From Pseudevernia furfuracea (lineage: Eukaryota > Ascomycota > Lecanoromycetes > Lecanorales > Parmeliaceae), in assembly GCA_022315425.1 (NCBI GenBank), contig JAIUPT010000017.1, positions 434,001 to 498,000 of the forward strand: a stretch of DNA of 64,000 bases, in the 5' to 3' direction. The notes below the pieces were generated by a model, which made no database searches, had not been told where the DNA came from, and worked only from the letters and a program-made list of their open reading frames with translations. The translations under genes were made by a program, and so were the position numbers. This document shows, in pieces, positions 35,048 to 47,602 of the stretch (position 1 is the first letter of the stretch; each line of letters opens with the position of its first letter).

Positions 35048-35169
35048 TATCAAGAATAGGTGATAGAACACTTAGTTGTTAACTATAAAATGCTACGAGA
35101 GTAAAGAGCGACTATGAGAATGCGCCTTAGCGCATCACGTGACCATGTCACGTGACCCGAATTTTGACA
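35048..35169 (-). repeat. copia 5' LTR of copy C
   Basis: 122 bp in reverse orientation. Its outer terminus is intact and its inner terminus TGTCAA has become TATCAA. Primer-site complement GAGCTCATAATC lies beside it. Confidence 0.88.
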
Positions 35170-37697
35170 GATAATAGAGTTAGTTATCGTCTGATAGATT
35201 ATCATTACAAATTACGAGCGAAAACGCAAATTAGTCTTTTAATCAGAGAGTCTACACGAGCCTCTATCAAAGAAACGAAGACAGAGATTTTAATCGAAAT
35301 TCGTTCAAGAAGTCTTTCTCTACTACTAAGATCTATTACACTAACGATCAAGAAAATACGTCTTCAGATGATCAAGAGAATTATTAGCAATACGAGAATA
35401 TATTCTATTATAACACGTTTACGAAAGACTTTCATAAAGCATCTATAGAAGACTTCAACGAGTAGAATAATTTTTAGAAGTATTAAAATAACACTATCGA
35501 AGCTCATTTTATCGCATCTCTCAAATCAGCTGTAATGCTCACATATCGAATTTATAAGAATATCTTTGTCTTTAATAATAAGCTTTATAAACATCTTACT
35601 GAATATTTAAAGTCTTTAATAAGCAGTTAAAAGTGCTTGAATTCTTTAATAAGCAATTACGCTTACGCTGCTTAGGTTTTTATGAAGCTTTTCATAATTA
35701 TTACTTTCTCGATTCAAATCGTTGAATTCTCTGTCAAGAATAAGTCTATTTTTGAACGTGTTTTTAAAGACTATCGTTTTGTTACAGTTAAAGTCTCTTT
35801 GATTTATTAAGATCGACTTTACGAATTCTACTTTGATATCGAATATATTATATCGCTTATCGATCGTGCTTTTCTTAATCAACTTATCGAGAATAAAGAT
35901 CTGCGTATTAATATTAAGAGAATTTCTTTAATTAAGGTTCGAGAGCTGAATATCAAAGAGCATAATGTCTGCGAATATATTATTATTCTTATATATATAC
36001 TCAGCAGTAACGAAGAAAAGGTTACATTAATTTGTTAAGAAATTCATATTGTCGACGATCTTTCCGTCAAAGCTCTTATCGAAATCGACATTATAAAGCT
36101 CGAAGGCATTGTTCTAGACATCAACAAGAATCTTGTTATTATTGATTCTTATAATTCATTGTAAGTTTTAATGTCGATAATAACAAAGGGTTCTAGAACT
36201 AACGCTATCGTTCTTATTAAAGAACAATTCTCGATACCTTCGATGTCTTTTCTCGCGATGCTCGTGAAGGACTTGAATTTGTCTTTTAATCGAAATCTTA
36301 TCTTTAAATCAGAGCAGCTTGACACGCTGACTCTATCAACACATGTCGTCGATCATAACATCTCTCATATTATAATACGTAACGACATTAGTCACTCTGT
36401 TATCTTGTCGCGACATATTCGTCTGAATAAAGTACTGAAGTACGAAGCGAAGAATTACTTTTAGATCGATTTAAAACATATATTTATTATAAGAGATCTC
36501 TCAAATTAGTATAATCAAGATCATTAGTTAAATAAGATTTTCGAGATCTGTTAAAGTTAATATATACTTTTAACGTTAACATCTCTGAAGTAAAGAAGAT
36601 TATATATTCAACGAATATTACTATCTATAACGACGTCGCGTCTATTAAAACATTAATAGACGTTATAAAAGTCTTTCTTAGATTATGAAAGAACATCGAT
36701 AACGTCAACGTGTTAAAAGATTAATAAATAAAGATATCTCTGATTGAGTATTAAAGAGATCTGTATAAAGCAGATCAGACACGTGTGTATTTCTTAAAAA
36801 CACGCGATAGAAAAGTTATTGATGAAGTCTTCGACAAGTTATATCAATAAAGTCGTTTAAAATAAATTACGTAAATTATATTCTTCTCTTTTTCTTACTT
36901 TGTGATCTAAAAGAATACTTTAAATAAGTTTAAGAGTCGTGCGATTATCGACATTAGAACTCTTAATAAAATTATAATATCAGACGCATATTTTATATCG
37001 ATTCAAGCTGAGATTTTGATACTAATTATGCACGTTACTTATATTTATATTATTAATATAGCTGCTTTCTTCTATTAATAATAAGTTTAACGTCATTATA
37101 AATATAGACTCTTAATGTCATCATATAGAGATTAAAAAACATTTAATATTTTCGTTATGAAATATCGTGACTTTCCTGCTTACGTGTAGCGAATAATCGA
37201 TCAAATACTTCGTTCATTTCGTGATTTCTATAGAGCTTACGTAAATAATATCGTTATATTTTTCACTTTCTTAAACGATCATCTCAAATAACTAAGATAG
37301 ATGTTTTAAACACTCGACAATATGAATATTTACTTGACATCTATAAAAGTCTTTCTCGAATATCCCTTAGTACAGCTATTAGATTAGTATATCGACGCTT
37401 TGAGCTTGACTATCTCAGAAGACAAGCTTATAGTAATTCGCAATCTGAAATTTTCTCGCATATTGTCTGTCTTAAAACGTTATCTCGAGATAATTAAGTA
37501 TTTTAAGCAATATATATTTTATTACTCGATCATCGTGACATCGTTATAATAGCGTAAGATTTTATTCAATCGCGACTATAAGAGCATTACGAAGAGTGTT
37601 AAAAAGTCTAAAGCGAATAAAAAGAGTCTTATTTCAACATCAAAGAAATTAAATATCTATCATTAACTATAACAAGTTTTCGCATCTTCGACAATAT

Positions 37698-37819
37698 TGT
37701 CAAAATTCGGGTCACGTGACATTGTCACGTAATGCGCTAAGGCGCATCCTCATAGTCGCTCTTTACTCTCGTAGCATTCTATAGTTAACAACTAAGTGTC
37801 CTATCACCTATTCTTGACA
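37698..37819 (+). repeat. copia 5' LTR of copy D
   Basis: 122 bp. The second CACGTG is CACGTA and ACATGG is ACATTG. The primer site GGTTATGAGCCCGG follows at 37,820. Confidence 0.9.
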
Positions 37820-38289
37820 GGTTATGAGCCCGGACTTGTTCGGCGACTGTTTCACTTATACCCTATGCCTATCAGAGTCACAGTGACCTCTAAGCATTAC
37901 GAGTTCATCGCAATGAACGCCGCGACAGCTATGAGACTCTGTTTTTTAATCCTCTTGAGATGGGCATTGCCCTCTATAAAATGATCGTCTTTGAAATTCG
38001 AGAGGCTGAGAGTTCTATCGCAAATCGACTCTCGACATATCGAATCTAATCGAACGTCGAACGTCGAACTCGTCATACGACCGTGCGATCGAATTTCATT
38101 AAGGTCTCTAAAACATTATCAGCTTCTCTGCGTGAGACACGTTAAACACGCTTAACGAGAATATTTCTCTCGCGATATATATCGCTTCAGCGTTGATAAA
38201 GCGTTTACGTGAATCGAATCAATTATAACGACTTAAGAGACTAAACTTCAGCATTAAATCGTCTGATCACACTTTAAAGTTGATTAGTT

Positions 38290-38533
38290 ATCGACAAATC
38301 TCTATTCAGAGCGCGTATACGTCTATTGAGATTCAAAATAATAAGAATTTCTTATTGAGATAGATCTTTCGATCTTATAAGTTCTCTAAAGAAGAGAACT
38401 AAGACTCAGTTATCGACAAATCTTTACTTAGAGCGCGTATACGTCTGTTGAGGATCAAAACAACAAGAATTTCTTGTTGAGATAGATCTTTCGACCTCAC
38501 AAGTTCTCTGAAGAAGAGGGCTGGGGCTCAGTC
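38290..38533 (+). repeat. Tandem 122-bp leader units of copy D
   Basis: Units 38290-38411 and 38412-38533, same period as in copy A. The second unit is the better preserved. Confidence 0.75.
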
Positions 38534-39185
38534 ATCGAATTCTTTTCATCGTTATTCGACTTTATTCTATCGTCGAATATGACTTCATTTCACGACGATA
38601 GTCATCGAAGCGACTATTTTAAATTCGAGTCTCTGTCGAAGACTCAGCATAAGAAGAACGTTATTCCTCTTCGAAGATTTACACGTCTTTAGTAATTGTC
38701 TTCGATATAGTCTCAGCGAAAATTAGATCAATTTAAATCTTTCTTATCTCTAAGTATCTTTTATCTTAATAATATCGCCCGTATCTATCGAAGATTTAAG
38801 TACAAGTACTTCTTATTTCTCGTGTAAGAACTCGAAGATCAGCAATAAAAGTTGTCAAATATCGATAAGACTCTCGAGAACTCTGACGGAGATTAGAGTA
38901 TCTATTTCACTCTCATTACTTTCGCGAACGTTAGCAGTGTCGACTTTCAATTCGAAGTTAACGAAGACACTCTTAGTGCTCTAAGTAACACTGAGTTATT
39001 CGATCTTCGTGTTAAAAGTTCTCTGAATCTCACTTCTTCGACTTCGACTTCTTCGACTTTAAGATCTTCGTTCTTTATCGTCTTAGTTATCTCTCAAGCT
39101 GAGTCTTTCGTTTGAACATTATCGTCGTTACTATTCACATCGTACGTGTCGCTCTCAGAAATCTTCTTAATAATTCTCAGCATCT

Positions 39186-42100
39186 ATGATCGACGAAGAA
39201 TCAAGCGCATAAGGCGTCGCAAGAAACATGTCAGCTCTAGTAGTTTTAACGACTAACCCTCTCGAAGAGAGAAGCGCTTTCCCTCTAAACTTTATTATTA
39301 TTTTGAAGTTCAATCTAAAATATCGTCGATGAAAGTAGAATATCAATAATTAATTAATACTCAATAATCTTGTTTTCTTTAATGCGATCATTAGTTATAG
39401 AGTCTATATCGCTATCTTTTATCGTCTCGAGAATAACGATCGCGAACTCGTCGAAGTCGAATTCGACGATAAAGACTCTTAGATTATGCTCGATATTTTA
39501 ATCAAGAATTATTAGTCTAAGAACACGAATCTCTATAGGGAATTAATGCGTCGAATATTCGATCTTATTCTTGAAGAAGAGAAAGTTCGTCAATATAAAA
39601 AGAACTTTCGCAAGATCATCTTCGACATTATTAGCCTTCATAAATTCCTCGCTATTTCGAAGTCTCTGCGAATTCTAATTTTCCTTATAAGACTTGACGA
39701 CTCTTACGACATGTTCGAGTCAAGTTATACTCAAAATCATGATCTCTTTAAGAACAAGTTCGTCAAGTTTTAAGAGGTTATCGTGATCGTCGTGAACGAA
39801 GAAGTTAGAATCTCCTTCAAAGAAGAAGAACTAATCATATATATCGTTCGTAACGATAAGAACAAAGATAAATAAGCTACTTTTAACAATCTCGACGACT
39901 CTAACATTAATCGTGAGATCTGTTCTTCGTGTAAGACAGCTAATCGCAAATTTAGATATCTCTTTATCAAATGTTAAATCAAGTTTTCTTATTTCAAGTC
40001 TGAGAAATTCATAACGAAAGAGAAAAAGAAGAAGAAGATAAAGATCTTCGACTTCGAAGATAAACTCTTAAGCAACAAGCGCAAGCGCATCGAAGAGACG
40101 TCTTTTAATGTCTCTGCTTCAGAGAAGAACGATTATCTTAATGTCAATTATGTCTTTCTGAAGAAACTAAACTTCATTATATACTATTCGAATGTCAATT
40201 CGAACGACTTCAATATTCTCGATGCGGCTGATGATCAAGTCATCAATCTAATCGTCACGAAAGCTCTCGAATATAGTCTTATAACTGCGAATTTCGTAAA
40301 TCTTCTTATTCGAGTCGTCGTAGATTTAGACTGCTCTCGTTATTCTTTCGCGAATCGTTCGATGTTCATTATCTACGAAAAGATTTACTCTCGATCGATT
40401 AAGAGCATCGAGGAGAGCGAAGTGCAGTCTTAAGACTATAACATTATTAATCTCGACTGTGTGATTAGAGAAGAGTGTGTGACAGTCACTCTACGAAATG
40501 TCTTATATATGCTCGATATGAACGTCAACCTTCTCTCGATCGATAAACTTCTAAACTTCGACATCGCTGTCTTCTTTTATAAGACAGAATATACTCTTAT
40601 TAAGAACGATCTGAAGCTTATCGATACTCGTAATCGTGATCTCTTCTTTTTAAATCTCTGACAGAGTCGAAATAGTGCTTTAATCGCCTATAGTGTGCTC
40701 TCGAATTTCATTTATCAACTCTAATATGCTCGTATAAGTCATTTAAATCAAAACAATCTAAACAAGCTCTCAAATATGATCGTTGAGATGAACTTCATTA
40801 AGAACATTACGAAGGAGTACATCTACGAATACTATGTTATGAAACGTCAGAAGACTGTCTCTTATAATAGTCTCACAGAGTCAGAAACGCAGTCTAACGA
40901 ATTTGTTTATAGTGATCTCGTAGAGTCTCTGTCCCTTACTGAATTCAATAACTACAGATACTTTATGACATTCAAGAATAATTTCATCTCCTACTTTAAA
41001 GTGTACTGTATTCGTTATAAGAATAAAACGTTTGTCATGTTCTTACGTTTTAAAGTCTTTTTAGAGTCACGAGACTATAAGATCTATCGTATTCGCCTCG
41101 ACAATGAAAAAGAGTATATATTTAAGACCTTCTTGAATTATCTCCTTTAGTGCGAAATCAGATAGAAGCTCACTATATCTGAGAATTTCGAAATGAACGA
41201 GACGATCGAACGTTTTGAGCAGATCTTATTATATAAGATATATTTTATACTATTAAGTTCTTAGCTCAACAAGTCTTTTTGATCTGAAATCGTGACCATC
41301 ATCAATTATTTGATGTTGCGATCCCTCAACGTTCGAATCATTACAACGTCATTTGAGACTTTTCATTATCGAAAGCTCATTTTATCTCATCTGCGAACGA
41401 TTGATTTCATCGTCTATACGTTAAAGCGTATTTAAAAGAAACTCGTGAATAAAAGCGAAAAGTGTGTTCTTCTGAAATATGAAGAGAAGTTCATTTTCCG
41501 CCTATATAACCTCATCAAAAAGAAGATTATTCGAGTTAATAATATTCACTTCGTTAAAAAGCGTTTCTTAATTGTGAATCTCGAAGAAAAGACGAACGCT
41601 CATAAGCTCTCGATCAAGCGACAACGTCTTCATATATTAATATTCGCTATAAAGAAGACACTTGATGAATAGCGTATTATTAACATTTCGAAAGACATTA
41701 TCTCTATTATGAAGCTCTCAACGACTATATCTGCATCTGCAATAAACAGATCAAGATCAAATTTCTCATGATCAGCTGAAAAGTAGACGTCTATATCAAA
41801 GCCCTCGTCCCTCGCACGAGTCGTATTATCGATCGCGTTCGCGCGAGTCTCTCGATTAATTGTTATATTATCAATTATCGAAAGAATAACTCGTTCCCTC
41901 ACTGTCGTCGAAATGATTCGCGAAGATCTCGAGCTAAGTGCGATTCAAAGAGTACTTCTTGATTATTTCGACACTACGATTTCGAATCTACGAGATCTAT
42001 CATCTAATTCTCTCTCGAGAACATTCGTGATCTTTGCGTTATTAACGAATCATGTTAATAAGTCGAATATTTTCGAGTCGACGATCTATCAACAGATCAT

Positions 42101-43649
42101 TTTCAATCAACTCTCTCGTATACACTGAGAGCTCGTCATATAAGACGAATATAAATCTCTCATAAACAATAATACTTGATATCTGATTTAGACGTCTTTA
42201 GATGCTTATATTCTAAGAGATCGCTGAGTTTATATCGTGAAGCGAGACCTCGCTGAGGAAGTCACTCGCTACAAGACTCGTTGAGTGATTCGAGATTTCG
42301 AATAACAGAAGGGTCGTGACTATCATAACACGTTCGTCTTAGTGATCAAGTTCATGAGTTATAAGGCGATCTTTGCCCTGACAGCGGCCCTAAACTAAGA
42401 CGTGAAATAAATAAACGTCAAAATCGCCTTTCTCTACGATAACGTTCAAGAGACGATTTATGTGCGATAGCTCGATGATTTCAACAAGAACGACATCAAA
42501 GTTTATAAGCTAAATAAGACTCTCTATGAACTCAAGTAATCTCTTAGAATTTGATATTAGCACTTCTCGAAGTATATAAAGAAATTCGAATTAATACTTA
42601 TCGAATCGAACGAGAGTGTCTTTATGAACGTCAAGAAGAGCATTATTGTAGCTCTCTATATGAACGATATATTAATTATCGATCTTAGCAAAATCGACAT
42701 TCAGCGCATCAAAAAGGCTCTCAATAACAAGTTTTACATGTTCGACTTGAGATCTTACGTCTATTATTTAGACATGATCGTCAAAAGAGATCGTGTCGTC
42801 GATATTCTTCGTCTGAGACAAGCAGTCTATGTCACTCGTTTCTTAAAGCATTTTAATTATTGAAGTCTCAATCCAGCCTTTACGCCTCTAAAAATCAGTC
42901 GCAAGCTATAATCTGCGAAAGAGAACTATGTTGCCCCGAGAAAGCTGTGCGAGAACTATCAATCTGTCGTGGGATCCCTCATATATATTATATTAAAAAC
43001 TCGTTCTGATATCGTCTATGCTGTCTCTCTTGTCAGCCGCTATTCAGTTAATTCGATTCAGACACACTGAAATGTAGTAATTCGAATCTTTCGATATCTT
43101 AGAGACACGATGCACTACGAACTCGTGTATAAAGAATCCCTTCAAGCTCTCATCGAGTACATCGATTCCGATTGAGCTGACGACTCGACTCGAAGGTCTA
43201 TCTTCGACTATCTATTCAACGTCGATAGCGACGTCATCAGCTGATCATCAAAGCGTCAAGTCATCGTCGCGTTATTCACTTGCGAAGTCGAGTATATCGA
43301 TCAAACGTTGATTATCAAAGAAGTTATTTAATTAAAAACTCTTCTCAATCAACTCCTGCGGCCTCGAGACTCTAATTCGAAGATTATCATAATCTTCGAC
43401 GACAATTAGAGCGCAATTGCCCTCGTCAAGAACGCTTAGTTTCATACTCGCATCAAGCACATTAACATCGCTCATCATTTCGTGCGTGAAAAAGTTAATA
43501 ACGACATCGTGAACATGCAATTCGTACTCACGAATAAACAAATAATCGACGATCTCATTAAAGCCCTCTGTCTCGACAAATTCGTTATCTTTCGCGATGC
43601 CCTTGAGGTGAAATCAGTCTCAGAACATTCTCTCAGCGTCAAAGACTAA
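39186..43649 (+). pseudogene. Gag-Pol of copia copy D, broken by many stops
   Basis: Aligned base by base with 21,670-26,133 of A and of exactly the same length. The ATG at 39186 is kept. Protease region, integrase (YSDLVESL; RLDNEKEY; the Glu of NETIERFEQ) and RT (YMNDILI at the YVDD box) are visible. Dozens of Trp, Gln and Gly codons are altered. The equal length shows that decay was by substitution, not by indels. Confidence 0.88.
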
Positions 43650-44060
43650 CTCTCAGCGCTCTTGCTTTTAATCTGAAGTCGTTAGTTTCAGAGAAATAAC
43701 GCTATTCACCTTGCCTGTGAACGTTAGATCTTCAGTATTCTTTCACTATGTCATATATTCATCGACCTCGTTTTGATAGAAATTTGATGTGCACCAGGTC
43801 TATTTCAAAGAAAACTTTCAAAAAACCGCCTTTTTTCGAAAAATGGAAGTTTTGTATGAAGGACCAGAACGAATTTTTATATGTCTTCGAATTTGACATA
43901 GTCGTTTTCAGAACTTGATTCGAATTTGACATAGTCGTTTTCAGAACTTGGTTTCTTCACTTTTGTGAACCGAACTTCGCGCTAACCCGATTGGGGTTTT
44001 TTGCGTCGCGAAGTGCGAAAATCGTGTTTTCGCATTTTTGAGTATGCGAGCGAAGGGGAG

Positions 44061-44182
44061 TGTCAAAATTCGGGTCACGTGACATGGTCACGTGATGCGC
44101 TAAGGCGCATCCTCATAGTCGCTCTTTACTCTCGTAGCATTCTATAGTTAACAACTAAGTGTCCTACCACCTATTCTTGACA
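44061..44182 (+). repeat. copia 3' LTR of copy D
   Basis: 122 bp, nearly identical to the LTRs of A. GAAGGGGAG precedes it and AATAT follows. Confidence 0.93.
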
Positions 44183-46602
44183 AATATTATATTATTACGA
44201 TCGTATTAAATAACTATATATTGATCTCGACGTTAATAAAGAATTCGACTTTAAAGCGTATATTTATTATATTAAAGCAAATCTATTTATCAAAGTAAAG
44301 CTGTAATAAGATTCAGATCAATCTGAAGAAAAGTCTATCGCAGTAGTCTCTATCGAAGCACTTAAATAAAAGTCTATATAATTAATTCTCTTTCTTAATA
44401 GATAACTTGCTTTAACTAAGACTCGTTATTAATTAATAGAACTCGAAATAATTAATATCGTGTGAATAGTCAAGAAGATACGATATTTAATTAAAACTTT
44501 AATTAGAATCACGATCGTCTATACGAATCACGTCGCTGTCGTAGATATTATAAAATAGAGCAATATGAATACGACGTCGACGAAGAAGCTCAATCTACGA
44601 CTTATTTAAACGTCGAAATGTCTTTAACGTTTTCGTCTCGAGATTCGACATAAGTCAGACAAGATTAATATAATATCTAACGCATTCTCACGTCTAACAA
44701 GTCGTTTATATCGAGTCGAAATCGACGAGTTTATTCTAAACACTGTCGAAGACTTCTTAATTAGCGTGATTACAGTAAATAAAGTCTTTCGCAAACGTCT
44801 TCTTAATAACTATTAAGAGTCTAAATGAACTCGAGCTATTGTTATGATCAAGATAATTGATAGACTAAATAACAACTTTGTTAAGCTATTATATAAGCTG
44901 ATCGAGAATCTACTGTATTTCAACGACGACGAAAAGAATTTACGCTTATATATATTATCTATTATGAAAGTAGAAGTATTTAAGCTTACTCACGACGAGA
45001 TGAGATATTTAAAGTATATACGCACGTATAAGAGACTTATTTAAGGTTTATACATTTATAATATAATAATCAAACTTTATGAGTTTATTCGATATTGTTC
45101 TCACTATCAACTGAATCAAACGTCTCGTTATAAACTCTATAATTCACTTTAGTCTATTTTCTCTTCAACAAAATCATTTCATACTCTTATAATCGACTTC
45201 GTCTTAGTCTTATCAAAGATTATTAATAAAATAAATTGCGCTATGAAAGTAATCGACAAATTCTCTAAGACAGTCACATTTATAATTAATAAAATTATCT
45301 AAGATAATGAAAAATGAGCTTTTGCTCTCCTTAATAGACTTTCGAAACTCAACTAAATTCTCTCTCGCGCTCTCATATTCGATCGAGATTATAAATTCGT
45401 CGAAGAACTTTAAAGACAAATTATAAAGACTCTTAAGATCGATCTTCTTTATTCGACTGCGTGATATTCTTAAATTAATAATATGTGTAAACGATTTAAT
45501 TAAATCGCTGAGATTACATTACGATATTATATTGCGATCTTAAACGATGTCACTCTTTGCTTAAAGATTTTATATTAAATAACTGCTTTTCTTAACAATT
45601 TTATTAAGTATAACTTCATTATCTTAACGTCTATTCAAGTTCTATATAACTTTCGTACTTATAAAGCTCTTGATTTATTACGTCTAGAAGACTCTAATAC
45701 AGAAACATCTTTAAAACGATTCGAAGATACTATTATAATAGCTTATTTAATTATTAAAAGCAGAGCACGACAGCAATAAGAGTTTATATTCACGTTCGAC
45801 GTTATATTTATTTTATCTGTTACTACTTTATTATTCTCTGCGAAAGTCTTTATTAAATTTATAAACATAAGCGAGTATCGCTTAAGTTACATTAATATCA
45901 AGAACACGATCGTCTTTACGACTCTACGAATAAAATAATACTACGATACGCATTATCAATCAATATTCTTTATTATTAATGACATAATGAATCTCAGACT
46001 ATATCGAGACTATCAAGTCTCTATTATTCAGTCAAAGAAAATCGACTCTTAGCTAATTGATCTCTTACGCATCATAAAACGCGTCGATCGTTTAACATAT
46101 CGACTTAAGCTATCTAACAATATGCGTATACACGACGTTGTCTCAGTCGCACACTTAAAGCTCGTCATTAATTCAACGAAAGATTCTTATTGTCGACGAC
46201 GTTCTTCGTTATTTATCGTTATAGTAAACGAAGAAAACGAATATAAAGTTAAAAGACTTATTCACAAAAGACGTATTCGACGCGATCGTAACTGATCTAT
46301 TCAGTATCTTATTCGCTAACGCGATTACGATTCTAAACACGACATCTAACAATCGAAGTATATCGTCGTTGATATTTTAGCTTTGAATGAATATAAGAGA
46401 CTGCATGAGATAGACTTAGTTATTCGAATTAACTTAACATAACAACTCAACATAGCTATCTGTCAAAGACTTTTAAATATAGTCTTCACATACACCTCAG
46501 CATAGCTCTCATATATGACTCACAAATTCAATTAATAACATCTCTATATTACACTTCACATCGATATCTTATTGATCAGACAAAACTAACAAGCAGATGT
46601 AT

Positions 46603-46798
46603 TGTTATGGCCATACAGAGCCCTTCTGTCGAAGCCTTCCGCAGAAGGATGGCTCTTGCCATGCCTTGGAGAAAAGGGAGAGGCTAGGCCATGCTGATAC
46701 TAGCGTCTCCCATGTATTCTCTACAAAGGCAGGCTTCTCACATAGAATAAATTAAGACTTTACACACTCACATGATCCATATGCCATTGAGCATAACA
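46603..46798 (+). repeat. TGTTATG...CATAACA repeat, copy 1 (probable solo LTR)
   Basis: 196 bp from TGTTATGG to GCATAACA. Flanks are TGTAT (46598-46602) and CGTAT (46799-46803), a 5-bp target duplication with one transition. TG...CA ends, 5-bp duplication and length suit a short gypsy-type LTR. No coding part is attached. Confidence 0.6.
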
Positions 46799-46908
46799 CG
46801 TATACATCGTTTGTTATGAAGAAACTCCCAAGGCTTATTATATATATATGTTATTTAGGTGTATGTTTCTTGTCATCGAGACGACGACTTTGTTTGTTTG
46901 ATAACAAC

Positions 46909-47088
46909 TATTATGACCATATATAGCCCTTCCGCAGAAGAATAACTCTTGTCATGTCTTGGAGAAGAGGGAGAGGCTAGGTCATGCTAACACTAGCGTC
47001 TTCCATGTATTCTCTACAAAGGTAGGCTTCTAACATAGAATAAATCAAGACTTTTACACACATGATTCATATGTCATTGAGCATAACA
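46909..47088 (+). repeat. TGTTATG...CATAACA repeat, copy 2
   Basis: 180 bp, same orientation as copy 1, more mutated (starts TATTATGACC). Shares GGGAGAGGCTAGG and TGTATTCTCTACAAAGG. Flanks do not match. Confidence 0.6.
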
Positions 47089-47128
47089 AATAATGAATCT
47101 AGCTGGTGAAGCAGATGTTGCTATTAAT

Positions 47129-47325
47129 TGTAATGCTCAATGACATATGAATCATGTGAGTTGTGAGTGTGTAAAGTCTTGATTGATTCTATGTGAGAAG
47201 CCATGCTTTTGTAGAGAATATATGAGAGACGCTAGTATCAGTATGAACTAGCCTCTTCATTGACCATGCCTTTCTTCTGCGGAAGGCTTCGACAGAAGAG
47301 TTAGCCCTTGACTATGACCATAATA
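47129..47325 (-). repeat. TGTTATG...CATAACA repeat, copy 3, inverted
   Basis: 197 bp, reverse complement of copy 1 with scattered transitions. With copy 2 it forms an inverted pair about 40 bp apart. Confidence 0.6.
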
Positions 47326-47602
47326 TACGAGGTGATTTCATCGATGTAATTTTTGACATCTCTTGTCGACAGTTATAGATCAATAGTGATCTTCGGCTAT
47401 AATCTTCGACTAATATAGATTTATCACAGACTCACTTAATGAAACTCAGCTATAGACCTCGATAGCTTGATTATTATCGCATTAATAATAATACGCTTTA
47501 TGTAAGGGAAACGACAGAGATGTTGCTCGAAAACGCATTAGAGCTAGAGATCTTGAGAGTCGTAGACTCAAAGACTCCATAGCTCTCAACTTCCGCTCAC
47601 CC

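Larger units (their letters stand above)
31860..35169 (-). mobile_element. copia copy C, 5' part only, minus strand
   Basis: It holds the 5' LTR (35048-35169), leader, extra ORF region, gag, protease and the integrase up to the point equal to 28,318 of copy B. Integrase C-terminus, RT, RNase H and 3' LTR are absent. The break abuts the LTR of B. The right flank is GATAA. In gag about 235 bp are deleted (see findings). Confidence 0.8.
37698..44182 (+). mobile_element. copia copy D, full length, with target-site duplication AATAT
   Basis: Both LTRs (37698-37819, 44061-44182) and identical 5-bp flanks AATAT (37693-37697, 44183-44187) define a complete insertion into the gypsy relic. It is collinear with copy A throughout. 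The internal region has many C/T and G/A changes relative to A, while the last 280 bp and the LTRs have very few. Confidence 0.92.
35170..46440 (+). mobile_element. Ty3/gypsy chromovirus relic, interrupted by copia copy D
   Basis: Left part 35170-37697: an aspartic-protease block (HIVDDLSVKALIEID near 36,050-36,095) and an RT (SFRDFYRAYVNNIVIF near 37,218-37,265, YVDD changed to YVNN; then KRYLEIIKYFKQYIFYYS near 37,480). Right part 44188-46440: RNase H start YIDLDVNKEFDFKAYIYY, an integrase zinc-finger region (LTHDEMRYLKYIRTYKRL), an integrase core with FDRDYKFVEEL, the TYRLKLSNNMRIHDVVSVAHL block near 46,100, and a chromodomain-like end at about 46,221-46,410 (NEYKVKRLIHKRRIRRDR). RT and RNase H join in frame across the AATAT target of copy D. 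No LTRs are certain. Confidence 0.78.

Noticed and set aside
46441..46602. Copy 1 of the TGTTATG repeat as the 3' LTR of the gypsy chromovirus relic
   Set aside because: No purine tract precedes it, no matching 5' LTR exists near 35,170, and the near-identical 5-bp flanks favour an independent solo element.
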